Source: Planktothrix tepida PCC 9214 (GTDB lineage: Bacteria > Cyanobacteriota > Cyanobacteriia > Cyanobacteriales > Microcoleaceae). Taken from it: 64,000 nt of DNA. Under the pieces are notes generated by a model. It was not told the origin of the DNA. It ran no database searches and was given only the letters and a program-made list of their open reading frames with translations. The DNA is taken from positions 133,128 to 197,127 of the forward strand of contig NZ_LN889782.1 of NCBI RefSeq assembly GCF_900009145.1, in the 5' to 3' direction. The position numbers and the translations under genes were made by a program. Positions 18,442 through 26,900 of the stretch are shown here, in pieces; position 1 is the first letter of the stretch; each line of letters begins with the position of its first letter.

Positions 18442-20355
18442 ATGTCTGAATTTCCTATTTCTGTTGATTTATATGTGGCTTCTAGTGAAGAAATTGTTGA
18501 GAATTTAATACCTTTTTTTGCTCGGCTTGATGATGATCGAGTTCAGAAAGCGATCGCTCATTTCTTTGTTAAATTTCAGCAAAAACCGGGGTTGGGTGCA
18601 GTTATTTATCAGAAATTAGCTACTTACTATTACCAACAAAATCAAGTTAATTTAGCCATTAATCTGTATCAGTATTCTATTCAATTAAATCCTAAATTTG
18701 AACTTGCTTATTATGAACTTGGAAATATTTTTACTCAACTTCAACAATGGGAAAAGGCTATAACTACTTATAATAAAACTTTAGAATTTCAACCGAATGC
18801 AGGTCATATTGATGAAAGAATTGCCGAGGTTTATTACCAACAAGAAATCTGGGAACAAGCTCGATTTTATTATCAAAAAGCGGTTAAATCTCAGCCGAAT
18901 CTTTGGCTTTCATTTTATAAACTCGGTGAAATTTATTTTCGCCAGCAAGATTGGTTAGAAGCGATCGCCACTTACCAAGTTTCAATTTACCACAAATCAG
19001 ACTTTCCTTGGTCATATTTCCGTTTAGGGGAATGTTTCGCAGTAGTAGAAAATTGGCAAGCATCAGCCCAAACTTATGAAAAAGCAATTGAATTATTACC
19101 AGATTTTTATTGGGGTTATCAAGCCTTGGGTCAAATTTATTTAAAATTAGAAGCTTGGGAAAAAGCGGTTAATCTGTACCAGCGTGCTAGTCAATTAAAA
19201 TCAGATTATTATTGTTGTTATAAAGATTTAGCTTATGCTTATCTGAGGTTGGGAGAATGGGAAGAAGCGTTAAAAAATTATCAGAAAGCAGTTGAACTGA
19301 AAATAGAACTTTCTCCCCAAGATCAACACTGGAAAAATCTTTTAAACCAACTCAAAGATCAGCCTATTGAATTCAGCAATACTATTGATCATCTTAACAG
19401 TATTAAAATATTTCTTCCCTTTCCCATTAGTTCACCCTTGTTTAGTCCTGATAGTTATTTTGTGATTGAACAACTCAAAAAACATCATATTGAATTTACC
19501 TCTAACCCAGAACAGGCAGATTTAATTATTGCTGAAAATTTGAAGATTTTGGAACTTTTTAGTTATAAATATCAAGATTATAAACGATATTTTTTATATA
19601 CGGAAGAACCTCGCTTTGATATCAATTTTTCTCAACAAATCTCTTTAAATAACATTAATATCCAGATTATGAATATCTATACTGAGGATGTTTTTATCAA
19701 TAACTATACTTGTTGTATTTGGCATAAAAGGGTAGATGCTGTTAATCAATGTTTATCCTTATTAAAAGACAGTGATTTTAATCGCAAAAAACAGAAAAAA
19801 GTAGTAACATTAACGACGAAAAAGCAGAATTCTAGTTTATTGAGAGAGGGAAGGAATATTGATTTGAATGGGTTACGCTGTGAAATTGCCTTAACAGGGT
19901 ATTATTTAGGAAAAGTTGATATCTATGGTCAAGGTTGGGAGGAAGGTGTGTCTTTAGAAGATTCTAGGGAGGGAGATTGGACAATTAGAAAATTTGAAAT
20001 TTTACAAGATTATCATTTTAATCTTTGTTTCGAGAATACCATTGCTCCTTATTATTGTACGGAAAAGATTTGGGATGGGATTATTGCAGGGTGTTTACCG
20101 ATTTATTATGGGGGAGAAGATTCAACAATTTATGAAGATTTCCCACCGAATAGCTTTATTGATTATTGTCAGTTTAACAGTTCCATAGAACTCTTCAACT
20201 ATATTGATCAGATGGAATGGTCAGAATATCAGCACAGGATGAATTTATGTATTGATACGTTTAATAAAATGGCTAAAATTATGAAAGACAATCAATATTT
20301 TATCCCAAACCGCACAAAACGGTTAATTGAAAAAATCATCACGATGTTTGCTTGA
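18442..20355 (+). CDS. TPR repeats fused to a GT10 (fucosyltransferase-like) domain, copy 1
   Basis: A 637-residue protein. After about 55 N-terminal residues come roughly seven TPR units (residues 60-295), then a GT10 glycosyltransferase domain (about 320-635). GT10 marks: YTEEPRFDINF near 390 and the donor motif NLCFENTIAPYYCTEKIWDG near 530-550, followed by LPIYYGG. Members transfer fucose or related deoxysugars from GDP-sugar in alpha-1,3/1,4 linkage; the true donor here is unknown. TPRs could bind a partner or a protein acceptor. A close paralogue lies at 26901 with similar upstream DNA. No signal peptide; cytoplasmic. Confidence 0.85.
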   Translation: MSEFPISVDLYVASSEEIVENLIPFFARLDDDRVQKAIAHFFVKFQQKPGLGAVIYQKLATYYYQQNQVNLAINLYQYSIQLNPKFELAYYELGNIFTQLQQWEKAITTYNKTLEFQPNAGHIDERIAEVYYQQEIWEQARFYYQKAVKSQPNLWLSFYKLGEIYFRQQDWLEAIATYQVSIYHKSDFPWSYFRLGECFAVVENWQASAQTYEKAIELLPDFYWGYQALGQIYLKLEAWEKAVNLYQRASQLKSDYYCCYKDLAYAYLRLGEWEEALKNYQKAVELKIELSPQDQHWKNLLNQLKDQPIEFSNTIDHLNSIKIFLPFPISSPLFSPDSYFVIEQLKKHHIEFTSNPEQADLIIAENLKILELFSYKYQDYKRYFLYTEEPRFDINFSQQISLNNINIQIMNIYTEDVFINNYTCCIWHKRVDAVNQCLSLLKDSDFNRKKQKKVVTLTTKKQNSSLLREGRNIDLNGLRCEIALTGYYLGKVDIYGQGWEEGVSLEDSREGDWTIRKFEILQDYHFNLCFENTIAPYYCTEKIWDGIIAGCLPIYYGGEDSTIYEDFPPNSFIDYCQFNSSIELFNYIDQMEWSEYQHRMNLCIDTFNKMAKIMKDNQYFIPNRTKRLIEKIITMFA

Positions 20356-20376
20356 AAAATTCTTAAAACCTAGTTT

Positions 20377-21093
20377 TTAAGGTTGAATTAGAGGCGCTTT
20401 TGCCACAGCATCAAGTTTAACACTTTGGAGAAGTTCTTGCCAATTCGATTCTAATTGGGGATTATTCGGTTCAGCTTGACGCAGGGTGGCTAAAGTTGCG
20501 ATCGCATCATACCAAATTCCGGCTTTAGCATAGACTAACCATTGTTCAGCAGGAGTTTTTTGTAAGGCTTGAGTTAATTCAGGATTCGGTTGAATTCGCT
20601 TAATCCATCCTTGAACAGAAGGATCAATTGAATCAGTACAGTCTAAAGAAACAGTCCAACGATAGACAACTTCATCTTTTAGTTCCGGTTGATTTTTAGG
20701 CATTTCTATTGCTAGAATTCCGGGTTGTTTTTGCAGATTAATTTCTGTTTTATAAATAGGTTTATTCGATTGATCCTCAACAATAATAAATTTGACAATC
20801 TTTGCCTCGGTTTTTGGGATATAAATTAAAACTGTTGGATGGGGTAATGTGGTTAGTTCCAACGGTTGTTCTGTCCGTTGTTCTATAGCGGGAATTAGAG
20901 CGGTTAAGGATTGAGAAGTCGTATCGCCTAAGCACGTTCCCCGTGTCCCTCCTGGCTTCGTGTCTCCTGTTCCTCCTGTACCAGGGGGTACAGGGTCGTC
21001 TTGAGCTTGTAAGGGTAAGGGAATCAGCAATAGGTTTAAAGCCAAGGTAGAACCAATAAAAATTAGCTTTAAAAATAATGAGGGTTTTAGCAT
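20377..21093 (-). CDS. DUF928 protein, secreted
   Basis: A 238-residue cyanobacterial DUF928-family protein of unknown function. A signal peptide is clear (hydrophobic 8-28, cleavage likely after LQAQ near residue 31), followed by a Gly/Thr/Pro-rich linker with GGTRGTCLGDTT. The mature part is mostly beta-strand by eye and ends in a short helical TPR-like segment (EQWLVYAKAGIWYDAIATL). It is the last gene of the minus-strand unit with CHAT and CHASE2-cyclase genes (69 bases after the cyclase stop), which suggests a periplasmic partner of the sensor. Confidence 0.75.
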   Translation of the reverse strand: MLKPSLFLKLIFIGSTLALNLLLIPLPLQAQDDPVPPGTGGTGDTKPGGTRGTCLGDTTSQSLTALIPAIEQRTEQPLELTTLPHPTVLIYIPKTEAKIVKFIIVEDQSNKPIYKTEINLQKQPGILAIEMPKNQPELKDEVVYRWTVSLDCTDSIDPSVQGWIKRIQPNPELTQALQKTPAEQWLVYAKAGIWYDAIATLATLRQAEPNNPQLESNWQELLQSVKLDAVAKAPLIQP

Positions 21094-21162
21094 TCCAATT
21101 TTGCCCCCTGGATTTTAATTTTATCTAAATATATCATAAGTTGATGAGATTGATCCCATCTT

Positions 21163-23037
21163 TTAAAATTTTCCTAAAACTTGATAGACTGTAATCGGGA
21201 TTTCTTTCCCTTTTAACGTTAGTTCTCCCCAGGATTCTACTACAAATCTGCCCTTTAAATAATTTAAGGTTTCTTGAGCGATTAAAATTCGACAGATGCC
21301 ACCTTCTCGGTGTTTTTCGCAGCTTTCTAAACGGGATGCAATATTAACGCTATCTCCAATTAACCCATATTCTAAACGATTCTTTCCGCCTAAACTTCCG
21401 ACGGTTACGGTTCCAGTATAAATTCCTACTCGCATTCCGACAGACGGTAATCCTTGTTGTTGCCATTGTTCGTTGAGTTGCTGTAAATGTTGACCCATTT
21501 CTAAAGCTGCATTAACGGCATTTTCAGCATCTTTTGCGATCGCTTCAAATGTAGTTCTAGCAACTGGAACCCCAAAGGCTGCCATTAACCCATCTCCGGT
21601 GAATTTACTCACAATACCTTGATGTTTTAAAACAATATCGGTCATGGCACTCAGGTATTCATTTAACCAAATCATTAAGGATTCTGAGGATTGCTTTTCG
21701 GCGATGGTGCTAAAGTTTTTTAAATCAGTAAATAGGATCGTTGCGGTTAGAGTTTTTGGGGGTAAAAGACCAGAGTTAATTAAATGCGATCGCTCTGTCC
21801 AAAGTGTTTCTGCAATATCTGAAGAGGTTTGTTGTCCTAACAATTTCATCACCATATATTGTTGCTGTTGAGATTCCCGAACTTGAGCAATCACCGTCCC
21901 AGTAAAGGTTAGAATAAATCCTAACATGGGTGCAGCCACCGGAACCCAAAACATCCGCAAAAAAAGTCCGTAACTGATGAGTCCTAATCCACTTAAACAC
22001 AGTAAGCTGCCTCCAATTAAAAGACTGGTTTTTTTCCATTTAAACCCCAAATATCCTCCTAAGATTGCCCAAGTGAATATCCAGAGAATTTCGACAAGTT
22101 CAGACCAAAATCTAAACAAAGGTTTTTCATCTAAAACAGCACTGAGAATTTGACTAATGGCATGACCATGAATCACAACTCCGGGCATTTCTCGCAGTCG
22201 AATTTGACTGCTACTATAGGGAGTGGGGAAAACATCTTTAATGCTGGGCGCAGATGTCCCAATTAAAACAATTTTATCTTTAACCAAATTGGGATTAATT
22301 TTATTTTGTAAAATATCGGTTAATGTAACCGTATGAGCCAGATTTTTAGGGGTTCGATAATTCAATAAAAGTTTATATCCGCCTGCATCAATATTTTGAT
22401 ATCCGCCAGAGTTTGATTCTAGCTTTTTAAAGATGACGTTGCCTAATTGATATTCCTTATTAACCGTTAATTTTGGTTTAATGCCTAGGGGTTTAAGATA
22501 AGCTAAAGCTAACTGAACAGAAAAAGACTTTAACCCCGAAGTAAACATTAATTGACGACGCACAACCCCATCGGGGTCAACAGGAATATTAACAAACCCG
22601 ATGCGTTTTGAGGGAAGCTTTGGGGGAGGCGGAATTGTCCTAATGTCCTCATCCCCAATTAAATTAATGCCAATAATATTTGGTTTTTGCAATTGTTGAA
22701 CTAACGCTTTATGACCGGGATGAATAGCAATATCTCGAAATAAATCGATTCCAATCACACGGGGATTATAACGTTGCAAATTAGCTAAAACTTGGGCTAA
22801 AATTTCATCAGGTACAGGCCATTGTTCGATGGATTGTAAATCGTCTTCTGTAATTTCTACAATCAAGAGGCGAGGGTCAGGGTCAGCTTGAGGACGCACT
22901 CGCACCATGCTATCAAAGGCGGCTAATTCCAACGGTTGTAACCCCCCCAATTGTCGAATTACCAGTAAACCGATTATTGTCAAACTGGGGATTATTACCG
23001 TTCGCAGTTTAACAGGTAGCTTAAATTTTAGATTCAT
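21163..23037 (-). CDS. CHASE2 sensor with class III nucleotide cyclase domain
   Basis: A 624-residue transmembrane receptor. One N-terminal membrane segment (about 13-30), a CHASE2 extracytoplasmic domain (about 35-305), three membrane segments (about 314-385), then a class III cyclase catalytic domain (about 430-620). Metal-binding Asp438 (LFTDLKNF) and Asp482 (FTGDGLMAAFG), purine-site Lys478, Asn565 and transition-state Arg569 (VNIASRLE) are present. The second purine-recognition position, usually Asp/Thr/Ser/Cys, appears to be Gly558 (EYGLIGD), so cAMP as product is likely but not certain. Downstream of the CHAT gene and upstream of DUF928, same strand. Confidence 0.88.
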   Translation of the reverse strand: MNLKFKLPVKLRTVIIPSLTIIGLLVIRQLGGLQPLELAAFDSMVRVRPQADPDPRLLIVEITEDDLQSIEQWPVPDEILAQVLANLQRYNPRVIGIDLFRDIAIHPGHKALVQQLQKPNIIGINLIGDEDIRTIPPPPKLPSKRIGFVNIPVDPDGVVRRQLMFTSGLKSFSVQLALAYLKPLGIKPKLTVNKEYQLGNVIFKKLESNSGGYQNIDAGGYKLLLNYRTPKNLAHTVTLTDILQNKINPNLVKDKIVLIGTSAPSIKDVFPTPYSSSQIRLREMPGVVIHGHAISQILSAVLDEKPLFRFWSELVEILWIFTWAILGGYLGFKWKKTSLLIGGSLLCLSGLGLISYGLFLRMFWVPVAAPMLGFILTFTGTVIAQVRESQQQQYMVMKLLGQQTSSDIAETLWTERSHLINSGLLPPKTLTATILFTDLKNFSTIAEKQSSESLMIWLNEYLSAMTDIVLKHQGIVSKFTGDGLMAAFGVPVARTTFEAIAKDAENAVNAALEMGQHLQQLNEQWQQQGLPSVGMRVGIYTGTVTVGSLGGKNRLEYGLIGDSVNIASRLESCEKHREGGICRILIAQETLNYLKGRFVVESWGELTLKGKEIPITVYQVLGKF

Positions 23038-23040
23038 TTA

Positions 23041-23168
23041 TGACCTAACCCCCCAGCCCCCTTTCCTGCAAGGGAAGGAGGAGTTATTATACTAAATACA
23101 ACTTCTGATTTAAGCGTAACAAAAATTCTCCCCTCTCCTTGCAGGAGATGGGTCGGGGGAGAGGTCAT
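23041..23168. repeat. Imperfect inverted repeat between CHAT and CHASE2 genes
   Basis: The left arm (23041-23075, beginning TGACCTAACCCCCCAGCCCC) pairs imperfectly with the right arm (23137-23167, CCTTGCAGG...GGGGGAGAGGTCA). C-rich elements of this type are widespread in cyanobacterial intergenic DNA. It could act as a foldback/MITE or partial terminator inside the unit. Confidence 0.6.
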
Positions 23169-23217
23169 AAAAATCTGCCTGGGAAAATGAAACAGTCCAT
23201 TGCTTATTCCCAACTTC

Positions 23218-26200
23218 TTATTGTCCCTCACCAATTAAAGTAAACGCCGCCCAATAATAAGGATCAGGATATTGATTTTTAATCGTTAACATCGCTTGTC
23301 GTAACGCTTGGGCTTTGTTGGGTGTCGTCTGTAAGTTCTGATAAAATTGTATCATCAATTGAGAAGTTTTTCGATCATCTACAGCCCATAACGACATCAC
23401 TAAACTCGGAACTCCTGCATTCAAAAACGAACGAGATAACCCAATCATCCCATCCCCGGTTAACTGTCCAAGTCCAGTGTCACAGGCACTTAAAACCACT
23501 AATTCTGCATTTAATTTTAAGTCAAAAATTTCATCCGCCGTTAATAATCCATCCTCCGAACCCCCAGGAGTTAATGCTACGCTACTATTTAAAGGTTGAA
23601 TATTATCAACAAATCCGTGAGTAGCAAAATGAATAATTCGAGCAGTTTTCAAGCGTTCAACTACCGTTGATTCTGTTGCATTGGCTCCAATTAAAGCCGA
23701 AGTATTGAACATTTTAGCAATCTCAATCGCTTCTTTTTCAGCATAGCGAAGGGAAGCTAACGGTTGAGGTTCTTCCCCTTGACTCGGTGCAAGTTTCGGC
23801 ATTTGTGGATTACCCACAATCACAATATCTTGGGCAGAAGAAGACAAATTTTGCCGTTGTTTGTGAGTCGTTTCTAACACAGTAATGGCAGGAGACATTA
23901 CAATTGTATGTTTTTCAATTAAGAATTTTCCTTCCTCATCTACCAAAGCCGCAAAAGGTAGATAAAATAAAGCATCTGTGGGAACAAAAATCACTGGTTC
24001 ATCTGGGTTAGTCGGTAATAAATCTTCAATGGGTTTAATTAACAGTTGATGGAGTTGTTTTAACTCTCGATATTGATGCGGATTAATATCGATATTTTGT
24101 GCTTTTACTCGACGATCATCAGCTTGAAAATTAAATAGAGGAGTGCTTCTCAAATTAGAACGAGTTACAACATTAGAACTAGCTGAAGCGGTAATAAAAT
24201 CACTTCTACAGGCATCATCACCAAAGCAACGCGCTGCGAAAATGAGATGACCTAGAGAGGTGTTTTGTTGTTGCCAAAGAAGTTTAAGATCGGCTTGTCT
24301 AAACTCAACTTCTCCAGTGGGCTTAATTACCCAAATATATAATTCTGACTCTAGGTATTGTTGTTTACCGTCTTGTGAGAAATCATCAAAAATCCTAGAA
24401 TATTGAACAATTGTTGCATTTTGTTGTCGAGCAATGGCTTGGAGTTGGGCTAAAGAAACAACCGGAGAAAAGGGTTCGGAATTGGGGTTGAATCGTTGAG
24501 TTAATAACTCGACTAACGCTCTCCCCCGACCTCGTTCAGAAACTTCTAAAGCTGGCTCAGTTTTATTTTGAGCAATTAAAACTTGTTGAAGCAGATTATA
24601 GGAATTGCGTTGAGTGTCGGAAAGAGATACTTTATCGAGGTCGTCTTGAATTCCTTGTCGCAGAGATTCCTTAACTTCGAGACTAGAAAACAGATATTTT
24701 TCAGCTTCAGGAAAATTCTTCAATTCAAACAAAGCAGCACCCAAACCTATGAGAGCATTTCCTTCTCCATTGCGATCGCCGATTTCACGTAAAATAGTTA
24801 AAGACTGTTGAAAAAACTCAATTGCTTTTTGATATTGTCCTAAGTTACGGTAAGCAATACCCAAATTATTGAGAGCATTTCCTTCTCCATTGCGATCGCC
24901 GATTTCACGTTTAATAGTTAAAGACTGTTGATAAAACTCAATTGCTTTTTGATATTGTCCTAAGCTATTGTAAGCATTACCCAAACCTATGAGAGCACCT
25001 CCTTCTCCATTGCGATCGCCGATTTCACGTTTAATAGTTAAAGACTGTTGATAAAACTCAATTGCTTTTTGATATTGTCCTAAGCTATTGTAAGCATAAC
25101 CCAAACCTATGAGAGCACCTCCTTCTCCATTGCGATCGCCGATTTCACGGGCAATGGTTAAAGACTGTTGAAAAAACTCAATTGCTTTTTGATATTGTCC
25201 TAAGCTATAGTAAGCAGAACCCAAATTACTGAGAGCAAGTCCTTCTCCATTGCGATCGCCGATTTCACGGGCAATGGTTAAAGACTGTTGATAAAACTCA
25301 ATTGCTTTTTGATATTGTCCTAAGCTCTTGTAAGCAAGACCCAAATTACCGAGAACACTTCCTTCTCCATTGCGATCGCCGATTTCACGGGTAATAGTTA
25401 AAGACTGTTGAAAAAACTCAATTGCTTTTTGATATTGTCCTAAGCTACCGTAAGCAGAACCCAAATTACCGAGAACACTTCCTTCTCCATTGCGATCGCC
25501 GATTTCACGGAAAATAGTTAAAGACTGTTGATAAAACTCAATTGCTTTTTGATATTGTCCTAAGCTACCGTAAGCATTACCCAAACCTATGAGAGCATTT
25601 CCTTCTCCATTGCGATCGCCGATTTCACGTAAAATAGTTAAAGACTGTTGAAAAAACTCAATTGCTTTTTGATATTGTCCTAAGTTATTGTAAGCAAGAC
25701 CCAAACCTATGAGAGCATTTCCTTCTCCATTGCGATCGCCGATTTCACGTTTAATAGTTAAAGACTGTTGAAAAAACTCTATTACTTTTTGATATTGTCC
25801 TAAGTTACGGTAAGCAATACCCAAATTATTGAGAGCATTTCCTTCTCCATTGCGATCGCCGATTTCACGTTTAATAGTTAAAGACTGTTGATAAAACTCA
25901 ATTGCTTTTTGATATTGTCCTAAGCTATCGTAAGCAGAACCCAAAGTATTGAGAGCACCTCCTTCTCCATTGCGATCGCCGATTTCACGGAAAATAGTTA
26001 AAGACTGTTGATAAAACTCTATTGCTTTTTGATATTGTCCTAAGCTATCGTAAGCAATACCCAAATTACCGAGAACACTTCCTTCTCCATTGCGATCGCC
26101 GATTTCACGATAAATGTTTAATGCAGTTTCCCAAGACTGAATTGCGGCTTGGTATTGGCTAGTTGTATATTGTTGTATTCCCTGATTGAATAATCGGTCT

Positions 26201-26346
26201 GCTTCGGCTTTTCGTTCTGTAACCGTTTGGGCGAATACTCTATTACCCCTCTCAAATTTTTTCCCCAATAGGAGTGGAGAGGGAATTGTTAAGGTTAAAC
26301 TGGTTAATAAAGTGAGTAAAGCGATTAATCCTAGACGTGAGTTCAT
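23218..26346 (-). CDS. Secreted TPR-CHAT protein with a near-identical TPR array
   Basis: A 1042-residue protein. A signal peptide occupies about residues 1-41 (ending VFAQ), then 11 almost identical 40-residue kinesin-light-chain type TPR units, each GDRNGEG...LGQYQKAIEF(Y/F)QQSLTI, flanked by degenerate units, to about residue 555. A linker leads to a C-terminal CHAT domain (about 750-1042) of the caspase-HetF clan with the dyad His910 (HFATHGF) and Cys955 (LSACDTG). A role in envelope protein binding and proteolysis is inferred from the family. First gene of the unit with the CHASE2 cyclase and DUF928 protein. Confidence 0.9.
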   Translation of the reverse strand: MNSRLGLIALLTLLTSLTLTIPSPLLLGKKFERGNRVFAQTVTERKAEADRLFNQGIQQYTTSQYQAAIQSWETALNIYREIGDRNGEGSVLGNLGIAYDSLGQYQKAIEFYQQSLTIFREIGDRNGEGGALNTLGSAYDSLGQYQKAIEFYQQSLTIKREIGDRNGEGNALNNLGIAYRNLGQYQKVIEFFQQSLTIKREIGDRNGEGNALIGLGLAYNNLGQYQKAIEFFQQSLTILREIGDRNGEGNALIGLGNAYGSLGQYQKAIEFYQQSLTIFREIGDRNGEGSVLGNLGSAYGSLGQYQKAIEFFQQSLTITREIGDRNGEGSVLGNLGLAYKSLGQYQKAIEFYQQSLTIAREIGDRNGEGLALSNLGSAYYSLGQYQKAIEFFQQSLTIAREIGDRNGEGGALIGLGYAYNSLGQYQKAIEFYQQSLTIKREIGDRNGEGGALIGLGNAYNSLGQYQKAIEFYQQSLTIKREIGDRNGEGNALNNLGIAYRNLGQYQKAIEFFQQSLTILREIGDRNGEGNALIGLGAALFELKNFPEAEKYLFSSLEVKESLRQGIQDDLDKVSLSDTQRNSYNLLQQVLIAQNKTEPALEVSERGRGRALVELLTQRFNPNSEPFSPVVSLAQLQAIARQQNATIVQYSRIFDDFSQDGKQQYLESELYIWVIKPTGEVEFRQADLKLLWQQQNTSLGHLIFAARCFGDDACRSDFITASASSNVVTRSNLRSTPLFNFQADDRRVKAQNIDINPHQYRELKQLHQLLIKPIEDLLPTNPDEPVIFVPTDALFYLPFAALVDEEGKFLIEKHTIVMSPAITVLETTHKQRQNLSSSAQDIVIVGNPQMPKLAPSQGEEPQPLASLRYAEKEAIEIAKMFNTSALIGANATESTVVERLKTARIIHFATHGFVDNIQPLNSSVALTPGGSEDGLLTADEIFDLKLNAELVVLSACDTGLGQLTGDGMIGLSRSFLNAGVPSLVMSLWAVDDRKTSQLMIQFYQNLQTTPNKAQALRQAMLTIKNQYPDPYYWAAFTLIGEGQ
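24772..26100. repeat. 120-bp tandem repeat array inside the CHAT gene, HIP1 in each unit
   Basis: The coding DNA repeats with an exact 120-bp period. The octamer GCGATCGC occurs at 24772-24779 and again every 120 bases through 26092-26099, 12 times in all. Units differ at only a few positions, mainly in the codons preceding REI and around the AxxNLGxAY segment. This points to recent expansion or gene conversion. Confidence 0.95.
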
Positions 26347-26609
26347 GGTACTGGGGTAGATACTTCGGGTATTAGTATCAATTTAACCTCGTTTTTGAGA
26401 ATCGGCAAGATTTTTTGACAATTGTGATTCAGATTTTAGTCATTTGTCGGGGAAGGTGGGTTGATAACGGTATTTTATGCTAAAAATAGCAAAGAAAATA
26501 ATTGAATAATTTTCAACATTTTTTGCTGATATAGAAAGAATCCTAAATGGATTATACAATCCTAATTATCAGGATTATTAATCCTAAAAAATAGACAGAA
26601 ATCCCTGTT
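26347..26609. other. AT-rich spacer upstream of the CHAT gene
   Basis: No coding frame seen. It should hold the CHAT-unit promoter on the minus strand; AT-rich runs such as the 26500-26580 segment with short repeats of ATCCTAA are visible, but I cannot assign -10/-35 elements with confidence. Confidence 0.4.
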
Positions 26610-26810
26610 TAGGGTCGAGGCGTTCCCAAAGGGTGTCAACTTAAGTTGAAAAGCCCAGAAATAAATTTCGGGCTAAAAGCTGAAGTCATCTAAAGATGAC
26701 TCAGATCATTCTTCATTAACCCGTTTTAACGGGTTTTGGCTCCGAAGCCCGAAATTTATTTCAAGGCTTTTCAACTTAAGTTAACGAATTTTGGACACGC
26801 CTCATCCCGC
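26610..26810. repeat. Foldback element copy B, upstream of the second GT10 gene
   Basis: Arms GAAATAAATTTCGGGCT (26658-26674) and AGCCCGAAATTTATTTC (26746-26762) are perfect inverted repeats, and similarity continues outward through CAACTTAAGTT to GAGGCGT/ACGCCTC. Inside, the GTCATCT-AA-AGATGAC palindrome (26685-26700) comes first and AACCCGTT-TT-AACGGGTT (26718-26735) second, the reverse of copy A. Noncoding, MITE-like. Confidence 0.8.
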
Positions 26811-26830
26811 CGATAAATTTGATTTTAACT

Positions 26831-26862
26831 CATTTCTACAACTGATTTAAACTTGCTATAAT
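26831..26862 (+). promoter_or_regulatory. Putative promoter of the second GT10 gene
   Basis: CATTTCTACAACTGATTTA (26831-26849) matches the upstream DNA of the first GT10 gene exactly and is followed by a consensus -10, TATAAT, at 26857-26862, about 40 bases before the start codon. Confidence 0.55.
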
Positions 26863-26900
26863 TTGATAAAATTATAAAAAATAGTGGTAAAGATTTATTT

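Noticed and set aside
24772-26100. Regular repeats that could suggest a CRISPR array
   Set aside because: The period is 120 bp with no unique spacers and the repeats are translated into TPR units.
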